DNA of 6,621 bases, from positions 1-6,621 of the forward strand of contig JABEVI010000276.1 in assembly GCA_013044085.1 (NCBI GenBank). The letters are read 5' to 3'. Positions 1-5,032 of the stretch are shown here, piece after piece. The notes under the pieces are model-generated. The model was not told where the DNA came from. It saw only the letters and a list, made by a program, of their open reading frames with translations, and did no database searches. The DNA is from Steroidobacteraceae bacterium. Lineage in GTDB: Bacteria; Pseudomonadota; Gammaproteobacteria; Steroidobacterales; Steroidobacteraceae. How positions within the stretch are numbered: the stretch's first letter is position 1; each line of letters opens with the position of its first letter. The position numbers and the translations under genes were made by a program.

Positions 1-1
1 C

Positions 2-826
2 CGCGGCGCCGATGCCGCCGAGGTCAAGCGCGCCTATCGCAAGCTTGCCAGCAAGTACCATCCGGACGTCAGCCGTGAGCGCAATGCCGAGGAGAAGTTC
101 AAGGAAGTTCAGGAAGCCTACGAGGTCCTCAAAGACGGGGAGAAGCGGGCGGCCTACGATCAACTTGGCCGCAATTACCGGGCCGGCCAGCAGTTTCGTC
201 CGCCACCGGAGTGGGACCGGCAATTCTCCGGCGCCGGCGCTCGAGGTTTCCAGGACGCCCATGGTTTCAGTGATTTCTTTTCAAGCCTGTTTGGCCAATC
301 GGGCCGGGGGCCGCGTCCGGAGGTGGATGCGGGGCAGCTGGAAATCACGCTCGAGGAAGCCTACAGCGGCACGCGTCGCAGGCTGAGCCTGAGCGAGGGG
401 GGGCGGCCGCGCCTTCTCGACGTGCAGATTCCGGCCGGCGTCGTCGACGGCCAGTCGATTCGCATCAGCGCCGGCGGCGAGCGCTCCGCGAGCTTGTTGC
501 GCGTGCGTGTGCTGCCACATCCGCATTTCAATGTGGAGTCGAAGGACGTGCGCCTGGATTTGCCGCTTGCTCCCTGGGAGGCGGCGCTTGGCGCCAAAGT
601 CGCGATCCCCACGCTCGGTGGCGCCGTCGAACTGCGCATTCCGCCGGGCGCGGTCAGCGGCCAGAAGCTTCGCCTGCGCGGGCGAGGATTGCCGGGCGAT
701 CCGCCCGGCGACCAGATCGTGTATGTGAAGATCGTGACTCCCGCCGCGGATACGCCGGCGGCGCGGCAAGCCTATGAGCGCATGCGGAGGGATTTGGACT
801 TCGATCCGCGGGCGAATTGGCCCTGA
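2..826 (+). CDS. cbpA: CbpA/DnaJ-like co-chaperone (type without zinc finger), 5' end cut off
   Basis: Hsp40 co-chaperone that delivers clients to DnaK and stimulates its ATPase in the cytoplasm. The reading frame is open from base 2, and 274 residues are visible. Compared with CbpA (about 305 residues), roughly 13-15 N-terminal residues lie outside the window. The J-domain shows helix II (AEVKRAYRKLASKY), the HPD tripeptide at visible residues 20-22 (bases 59-67), and helix III/IV ending in AAYDQLGRNYR. A Phe/Gly linker follows (about residues 60-100, including GFSDFFSSLFG). There are no CxxCxGxG repeats, so this is not a true DnaJ. Two C-terminal beta domains follow, with the CbpA-like LPLAPWEAALGAKVAIPTLGG segment and the ending DFDPRANWP. 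The loop in the first of these domains is shorter than in E. coli CbpA (GGERSAS in place of a longer Gly-rich stretch). It lies upstream of htpG in the same direction. The family is clear. The symbol cbpA rather than another DnaJ-like name rests on the C-terminal resemblance. Confidence 0.9.
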   Translation, partial: RGADAAEVKRAYRKLASKYHPDVSRERNAEEKFKEVQEAYEVLKDGEKRAAYDQLGRNYRAGQQFRPPPEWDRQFSGAGARGFQDAHGFSDFFSSLFGQSGRGPRPEVDAGQLEITLEEAYSGTRRRLSLSEGGRPRLLDVQIPAGVVDGQSIRISAGGERSASLLRVRVLPHPHFNVESKDVRLDLPLAPWEAALGAKVAIPTLGGAVELRIPPGAVSGQKLRLRGRGLPGDPPGDQIVYVKIVTPAADTPAARQAYERMRRDLDFDPRANWP

Positions 827-828
827 GC

Positions 829-852
829 CCGGACTTGCGGCTTGAAGTCCGG
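829..852 (+). repeat. Perfect 8-bp inverted repeat after the CbpA-like gene
   Basis: CCGGACTT (829-836) and AAGTCCGG (845-852) are exact reverse complements separated by eight bases, starting three bases after the co-chaperone stop codon. In RNA this makes a stable 8-bp hairpin. The position suits a transcription terminator or 3'-end stabiliser for the co-chaperone mRNA. No T-run follows, so it is not a canonical intrinsic terminator. Its right arm overlaps the -35 element of the htpG promoter. Confidence 0.55.
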
Positions 853-868
853 CAAGACGCCCCCAATT
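841..868 (+). promoter_or_regulatory. Sigma-32 (RpoH) type heat-shock promoter for htpG
   Basis: CTTGAA (841-846) matches the core -35 hexamer of RpoH promoters exactly. After a 14-base spacer comes CCCCAATT (861-868), which agrees with the CCCCATNT -10 element at all but one defined position. Spacing is in the range known for E. coli heat-shock promoters. Transcription would begin around 874-877, giving a leader of about 42 bases before the htpG ATG. The context agrees, because htpG is a classic RpoH regulon member. No CIRCE operator (TTAGCACTC and its inverted repeat) is present, which argues for sigma-32 rather than HrcA control. Confidence 0.75.
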
Positions 869-889
869 TGCCTAAGAGGCGTCCTTGCC
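851..889 (+). repeat. Bulged inverted repeat around the htpG promoter -10 and leader
   Basis: GGCAAGACGCC (851-861) can pair with GGCGTCCTTGCC (878-889) as an 11-bp stem with a single bulged C at 883 and a 16-base loop. Bases 851-852 are also needed by the upstream hairpin (829-852), so the two cannot both form fully in one RNA. A transcript started at the sigma-32 promoter would contain only the right arm. The structure is therefore relevant mainly to read-through RNA from the co-chaperone gene, or as DNA. No T-run follows on this strand. Function unknown. Confidence 0.4.
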
Positions 890-910
890 CCTTTCCAACT
901 TGAGAAACCC

Positions 911-915
911 TAAGG
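911..915 (+). promoter_or_regulatory. Weak ribosome binding site for htpG
   Basis: TAAGG matches the 5' part of the TAAGGAGGT anti-SD complement and ends two bases before the ATG at 918. The match is partial and close to the start. There is no better purine-rich stretch between the predicted transcription start and the ATG. It supports the ATG at 918 over the in-frame TTG at 885. Confidence 0.4.
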
Positions 916-917
916 CC

Positions 918-2795
918 ATGACGATCGACACACAACCGGAGAAGAAGGAATTCCAGGCCGAGACCCAGCAGGTGCTGCGCCTGGTGATCCACGCCCTTTA
1001 CTCGCACAAGGAGATCTTCCTGCGCGAGTTGATCTCGAACGCCTCGGATGCCTGCGAAAAGCTGCGCTTCGAGGCGATCGCGCAGCCGCAGTTGCTCGGC
1101 AGCGAGGACCTTGCGATCCGTCTGGCGACCGATTCGGCGGCCGGCACGATCAGCATCAAGGACAACGGCATCGGCATGAACCGTGAGGAGGCGATCGAGA
1201 ATCTCGGCACGATCGCCCGCTCGGGGACGAAGCGTTTCCTCGAGACCTTGAGCGGGGATTCGGCGAAGGATGCACAGTTGATCGGCCAGTTCGGTGTCGG
1301 CTTCTACTCGGCATTCATCGTCGCCGACAAGGTGACGGTCCTTAGCAAGCGCGCGGACGCCGACGCCGTGCGTTGGGAGTCGGGCGGCGAGGGCGCCTAT
1401 GAGGTCGGTCCGGGCGAGAAATCCGATCGCGGCACGGAGGTGGTTTTGCACCTGCGCGATGAGGATAAAGAATTCCTGGAGGAGTCGCGGTTGCGTCAGC
1501 TCGTGCGCAAGTACTCCGATCACCTCGGCATACCGATCGTGTTCGAGTCCGAAGGCAAGAGCGAGACGCTGAACCAGGCGAAGGCATTCTGGACGCGCCC
1601 GAAGGCGGAACTGAAGGACGAGGATTACCAGGCTTTCTTCAAACACCTCGTGCATGGTGAGGATGAGGCACGTGCCTGGGCTCACAACAAGGTCGAGGGT
1701 TCCCTCGAGTACACCTCGCTGCTGTACCTGCCGAAGAAGGCGCCATTCGACCTGTTCGATCGTGAACAGCGTGCCGGGGTGCAACTCTACGTAAAGCGCG
1801 TGTTCATCATGGACAAGGCCGCCGAGTTGCTGCCGCCCTGGCTGCGGTTCATGCGCGGCCTCGTCGATTCCTCGGATCTGCCCTTGAACGTGTCGCGTGA
1901 ATTGCTGCAAAGCAATAAGACCGTCGACAAGATCCGTGCGGCGCTCGTCAAACGCACCCTCGACCTTCTCGAGGAATTGGCTGCCGGCGATGCCTCCGGC
2001 TATGCGGAATTCTGGAGCACCTTCGGCAGCGTGCTCAAGGAAGGCATCATCGAGGATCCGGCGCAACGCGCCCGCATCGCGAAATTGCTGCGATTCCGCT
2101 CGAGCACATCGCCCGTCGGCACGGCCTCGGTCACGCTGGCGGACTATCTCGGCCGGATGCCGTCGGATCAGAAGGCGATCTATTACCTGACGGCCGATAC
2201 CGAAAGCGCGGCGCGCAACAGCCCGCATCTGGAAGGGTTCCGAGTCAAGGGCATCGAGGTGCTCCTGCTCACCGACCGTATCGACGAGTGGGTCGTCAGT
2301 CATTTACACGAGCATGAAGGCAAGCCGCTCGCAAGCGCGGCGAGTGCCGCGGCCGATGTCGCCGCGGCGATCCAGACACCGGATCAATTGGCGGCCGAAA
2401 CGACCTTCAAAGACAGTCTGCAGCGTCTCGCCAAGGCGCTCGAGGGCAAGGTGGAGAGCGCCCGGGTGTCGAGCCGCCTGACCGATTCGCCGGCTTGCCT
2501 GGTTGCCGGCGAGTACGGCATGTCGCTGCGGATGGGGCGTATACTGAAGCAGGCCGGCCAGAGTAATCCGTTCGCCAGCCTGCCGATACTCGAAGTGAAC
2601 CCGAAGCACCCCCTCATCGAGCGACTCAAGGAAACCGAGGATTCCGGCACCTTCGCCGATCTCGGCCTGGTCCTGTTCGACCAGGCGCTGCTCGCCGAGG
2701 GTGGCGAACTCGAGGATCCGGTCGGCTTCGTGCGCCGGGTCAACAAATTGATAGTCGACGGGCTGGCAGAGAAGCCGAAGATCATCCTGAGCTAG
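918..2795 (+). CDS. htpG: Chaperone HtpG (bacterial Hsp90)
   Basis: ATP-dependent homodimeric cytoplasmic chaperone that remodels late folding intermediates together with the DnaK system. The 625 residues compare with 624 in E. coli. The N-terminal GHKL ATPase domain (about 1-220) has the signature YSHKEIFLRELISNASDA, with catalytic Glu37 and Asn41. It also has DNGIGM at 82-87 with the adenine-binding Asp82, and the lid motif GQFGVGFYSAF at 123-133. The middle domain (about 225-490) carries LPLNVSRELLQ with the ATP-contacting Arg327. The C-terminal dimerisation domain (about 500-625) includes NPKHPLIERL at 561-570. An Ala-rich connector (ASAASAAADVAAAI, 472-485) joins the last two. No key residue is missing. 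The ATG at 918 gives the family's usual N-terminus; an in-frame TTG at 885 would add 11 residues with no family counterpart. A sigma-32-type promoter lies just upstream, and the stop is two bases before a DsbA-like gene. Confidence 0.98.
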   Translation: MTIDTQPEKKEFQAETQQVLRLVIHALYSHKEIFLRELISNASDACEKLRFEAIAQPQLLGSEDLAIRLATDSAAGTISIKDNGIGMNREEAIENLGTIARSGTKRFLETLSGDSAKDAQLIGQFGVGFYSAFIVADKVTVLSKRADADAVRWESGGEGAYEVGPGEKSDRGTEVVLHLRDEDKEFLEESRLRQLVRKYSDHLGIPIVFESEGKSETLNQAKAFWTRPKAELKDEDYQAFFKHLVHGEDEARAWAHNKVEGSLEYTSLLYLPKKAPFDLFDREQRAGVQLYVKRVFIMDKAAELLPPWLRFMRGLVDSSDLPLNVSRELLQSNKTVDKIRAALVKRTLDLLEELAAGDASGYAEFWSTFGSVLKEGIIEDPAQRARIAKLLRFRSSTSPVGTASVTLADYLGRMPSDQKAIYYLTADTESAARNSPHLEGFRVKGIEVLLLTDRIDEWVVSHLHEHEGKPLASAASAAADVAAAIQTPDQLAAETTFKDSLQRLAKALEGKVESARVSSRLTDSPACLVAGEYGMSLRMGRILKQAGQSNPFASLPILEVNPKHPLIERLKETEDSGTFADLGLVLFDQALLAEGGELEDPVGFVRRVNKLIVDGLAEKPKIILS

Positions 2796-2797
2796 AA

Positions 2798-3343
2798 GTG
2801 AAAAGTCACCCGATCGTTTTGGCGGTGCAACCGGAGTCGACGGACCATGTACGCGGGCCGTCGCACGCGCGGGTCACGCTGATCGAGTACGGTGACTTCG
2901 AGTCCGCGGCCTGCAAGGGTGCCGTGCCGACGCTGAAGCTGCTGCTCGAACAGCATCCGAACAAGATCCGCTTCATTTTTCGTCACTTCCCGAACGAGCA
3001 GGGGCATCCGCAGGCAGTGCTCGCGGCCGAGGCCGCGGAGGCCGCCGCCGCCCAGGGGAAGTTCTGGGAAATGCACGATCTGCTCTTCCAGCGCCAGCCG
3101 CATTTCGCCCCGAAGGAATTGCAGGCTTACGCCGCCGCGGTCGGTTTGGATACCGTGCGCTATACGGCCGAGATGGACGATCATATCTATCTACAGAAGG
3201 TGCGCGAACAGATCGACGGTGCGCATCGCAGCCACCTGCACGCATCCCCCGCTTTTTTCGTCGGCGCCGTCCATCAGGACACTACGGCGGGCATGCGGCA
3301 GTTGCATGAGACGATCGCCCAGGCGATGCATCGAGCCGGGTGA
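2798..3343 (+). CDS. Cytoplasmic DsbA-like thioredoxin-fold protein with SxxC in place of CxxC
   Basis: 181-residue protein of the DsbA-like thioredoxin family (the DsbA/FrnE/NhaA-C-terminus type). The fold signature is clear: VTLIEYGDFES (26-36) is the first strand and active-site entry. A helical insert follows (EAAEAAAAQGKFWEMHDLLF), then the cis-proline segment HASPAFFVGAVH. Where relatives have ECPxC, this protein has E-S-A-A-C, with Ser36 (TCC, 2903-2905) and Cys39 (TGC, 2912-2914). Cys39 is the only cysteine in the protein, so the usual dithiol exchange is impossible. No signal peptide or membrane segment is present, so a cytoplasmic location is expected. The GTG start at 2798 lies two bases after the htpG stop and has no clear Shine-Dalgarno, which suggests translational coupling in a heat-inducible htpG operon. 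Its function may be a monothiol/glutathione-linked activity or a redox-dead binding role; neither is shown by the sequence. Confidence 0.88.
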   Translation: MKSHPIVLAVQPESTDHVRGPSHARVTLIEYGDFESAACKGAVPTLKLLLEQHPNKIRFIFRHFPNEQGHPQAVLAAEAAEAAAAQGKFWEMHDLLFQRQPHFAPKELQAYAAAVGLDTVRYTAEMDDHIYLQKVREQIDGAHRSHLHASPAFFVGAVHQDTTAGMRQLHETIAQAMHRAG

Positions 3344-3348
3344 GGCTG

Positions 3349-4587
3349 CTAGCCGCCCGCGCGGCAGAGTGTCTCGAGTCCCATCAGCAGCCGGTCGATT
3401 TCCTCGCGCGTGTTGTACAGCGAGATGCCGGTGCGCAGCAGACCGCCGCGGGCCGCGACGCCGAGGACCTCGATCACGCGGATCGCATAGAAGGATCCGT
3501 CCCAGACGCACACGCCCTGCTCGCCGAGCGCGGTCGCGACCGCGTCGGCATCGTGGTTGCTGAGTGTCACCGAGACCGTCGGCGTGCGCCTGGACGCCTC
3601 GGGCGGCGGGCCATAGACCCGCACGCCGGGCAGGGCGGAGACCCGCTCGTGATAGTAGCTGGCCAGACCGTGTTCGTACTCGGCGATGCCGCTCATCGCA
3701 TCGACCAGGCGCGCGCGCGGATCCGCACCGCGGCCAAGCCCCGCCAGGTACTCGATCGCCGCCCGCACGCCTTCGATCGCGGCATGATTCAAGGTTCCGG
3801 TCTCGATGCGGTACGGCGCTGATGGATTTTGCGTGCAGAGGCGCTCGGTCGGCAGACGCTCGAGTGCGCCCGGGCGCGAGCAGAGGATGCCGACGTGCGG
3901 ACCGTAGAATTTGTAGGCCGAGCACAGCAGGAAATCGGCACCCAGCGCCTGCATGTCGACGGGCCGGTGCGGCGCGTAATGCACCGCGTCGACGATGAGC
4001 AGCGCGCCGACCGCGGCGCTCAGGCGCCGCGCGCGTTCGAGGTCGTTGACCGTGCCAAGTGCGTTCGAGGAGGCGCCGATCGCGAGCACCCGGGTGCGTT
4101 CGTTGATCGTCCCGGCCAACCCGTTCGGGTCGAGTTCGCCGGTTTCGAGCAGGCGAATCTCGCGTACGACGATCCCGCGTTCGCGCAGCGCGAGCCAGGG
4201 GCCGCGATTGGCCTCGTGATCGAGTTCGGTGATCACGACCTCGTCGCCCGCGCTCAAGGTGCGGCCGATCGCGTTGGCGAGCGCAAAGCACAACGTGGTC
4301 ATGTTCTGGCCGAAGGAAATCGATTCCGGCCCCGCCGCGCCCAGGAACGCCGCCACCGATTGGCGGGCCTCCCAAAGGCGGCGGTCGGCTTCGCGCGAGG
4401 GCGGATAGTTGCCGCCGGTGTTGACGTTGCAGGTGCCGTAGAAGTTCTCCATCGCGCGCAGCACCGTTGCGGGGACCTGGCTGCCGCCGGGGCCGTCGAG
4501 GAACGCGAGCGGCCGGCCCAGGTGGGTCTGGCGAAGCGAGGGGAAATCCGCGCGGCAACGCGCGCTGTCTTTGGCGGTGAATGGCAT
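3349..4587 (-). CDS. Class V aminotransferase-fold PLP enzyme, cysteine desulfurase-like (VC1184-type) without the catalytic Cys
   Basis: 412-residue fold-type I PLP enzyme, expected in the cytoplasm. It shows the class V pattern in order: FLDGPGGSQVP (29-39), NVNTGGNYPPSREADRR (54-70), LDHEANRGPW (122-131), the PLP-ring Asp200 with His203 (IVDAVHYAPHRPVD), and the Schiff-base Lys226 in SAYKFYGPHVGIL. IETGTLNHAAIEG (261-273) and LRTGISLYNTREEIDRL (384-400) follow. These fit the cysteine-desulfurase-like subfamily typified by VC1184. In SufS the catalytic Cys sits in RTGHHC; the matching segment here is VWDGSFY, so Tyr367 replaces it, and the PLP-stacking His aligns with Glu125. Desulfurase activity is therefore doubtful; a lyase, epimerase or transaminase role is possible. 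The ATG at 4587 gives the family's N-terminus (MPFTAKDSARCRADFPSLRQ); the upstream in-frame start at 4674 would lie inside the neighbouring gene. It is the last gene of the operon, 10 bases after the preceding stop. Confidence 0.9.
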   Translation of the reverse strand: MPFTAKDSARCRADFPSLRQTHLGRPLAFLDGPGGSQVPATVLRAMENFYGTCNVNTGGNYPPSREADRRLWEARQSVAAFLGAAGPESISFGQNMTTLCFALANAIGRTLSAGDEVVITELDHEANRGPWLALRERGIVVREIRLLETGELDPNGLAGTINERTRVLAIGASSNALGTVNDLERARRLSAAVGALLIVDAVHYAPHRPVDMQALGADFLLCSAYKFYGPHVGILCSRPGALERLPTERLCTQNPSAPYRIETGTLNHAAIEGVRAAIEYLAGLGRGADPRARLVDAMSGIAEYEHGLASYYHERVSALPGVRVYGPPPEASRRTPTVSVTLSNHDADAVATALGEQGVCVWDGSFYAIRVIEVLGVAARGGLLRTGISLYNTREEIDRLLMGLETLCRAGG

Positions 4588-4597
4588 GCGATGGTCT

Positions 4598-5032
4598 TTA
4601 GAGCAGGTGATAGGTGAAGTCGTAGCTGGTGGATTTGGCGTTGCGCGAGTGCAGGACCATCGAGCCGCGCGCACCGGCGTAGGCGCCGGTACCGCCGGTC
4701 ACGGTCAAGGTCGAATCGCCGGCATCGTAGAACGGTCCTTCCACCGTGATCTGGCCATCCTTGAGGATCAATGTCCAGAAGCACTCCCAGCTCGCACCGG
4801 TCACGACCCGGATGCAAAACCCCTGGTCGCCGCCGACCCGCTGTTTGTTGGTGGCGTCGAACACCGGATTTGCGAAGGTGAGCAGGTCGCCCCGCGAGTC
4901 CCCCTTGGCGCCGAGATCCAGTGTGTGGTCGGTCAGCGCATGCTCGACGAAATGCAAGGTTCTGGCCGCGAAGGCCGGCGGAGCGAGCAGGAGTGCGGCG
5001 AGCGCGATGTACGAGGCTTTGCTCTCAAGCAT
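4598..5032 (-). CDS. Secreted allene-oxide-cyclase/dirigent-like barrel protein
   Basis: 144-residue protein with a Sec signal peptide: MLESKAS, then a hydrophobic core YIALAALLLAPP, with a likely cleavage site after A-F-A at residue 22. The mature part of about 122 residues is beta-rich. It carries segments typical of bacterial AOC-like/dirigent proteins: GDLLTFANPVFD (48-59), VGGDQGFCIRV (66-76), WECFWTLIL (82-90), GQITVEGPFYD (93-103), and the dirigent-style loop GGTGAYAGARG (113-123). Cys73 and Cys84 could form a disulfide after export. Plant relatives act as stereo-guiding or cyclising barrels; the bacterial function is generally unknown, so no reaction is assigned. The ATG at 5032 overlaps the last eight bases of the upstream decarboxylase gene, and a GGAG lies 10 bases before it, so translation is probably coupled. 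It is unusual as an exported product between two cytoplasmic-enzyme genes. Barrel family likely; substrate unknown. Confidence 0.8.
   Translation of the reverse strand: MLESKASYIALAALLLAPPAFAARTLHFVEHALTDHTLDLGAKGDSRGDLLTFANPVFDATNKQRVGGDQGFCIRVVTGASWECFWTLILKDGQITVEGPFYDAGDSTLTVTGGTGAYAGARGSMVLHSRNAKSTSYDFTYHLL
5025..5032 (-). other. Overlap of decarboxylase stop and barrel-protein start
   Basis: On the minus strand the sequence ATGCTTGA holds the start codon of the AOC/dirigent-like gene and, in another frame, the TGA stop of the thiamine-diphosphate enzyme. Terminating ribosomes are therefore placed on the next start, which ties expression of the two proteins together. Confidence 0.85.

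Noticed and set aside
885..917. Upstream in-frame TTG start for htpG
   Set aside because: It would add 11 residues with no counterpart in HtpG proteins, lies within the bulged inverted repeat, and has no ribosome binding site. The ATG at 918 gives the normal length.
654..2303. A 549-codon open frame on the minus strand, antisense to htpG and the end of the CbpA-like gene
   Set aside because: It lies wholly opposite two well-supported genes, has no recognisable domain, and its composition is what high-GC antisense frames give. It also lacks a plausible own promoter.
3352..3365. GCCGC/GCGGC hairpin at the convergent junction as a bidirectional terminator
   Set aside because: Only five base pairs, within the last codons of the PLP-enzyme gene, with no T-run on either side. 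It is expected by chance at this GC content.
3191..4558. A long minus-strand frame shifted relative to the PLP-enzyme gene
   Set aside because: The translation is Arg/Pro-rich without any motif and overlaps the real gene in a different frame. It also runs antisense into the DsbA-like gene.
3829..4617. A 262-codon plus-strand open frame opposite the PLP-enzyme gene
   Set aside because: It is rich in Arg, Ala and Gly and has no family features. The minus-strand frame carries intact PLP-enzyme motifs over the same bases, so this is a shadow.
4588..4674. Upstream in-frame start for the PLP-enzyme gene
   Set aside because: The 29 extra residues (Pro/Thr-rich) lie inside the barrel-protein gene and do not resemble the family N-terminus. 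The ATG at 4587 fits the domain boundary.
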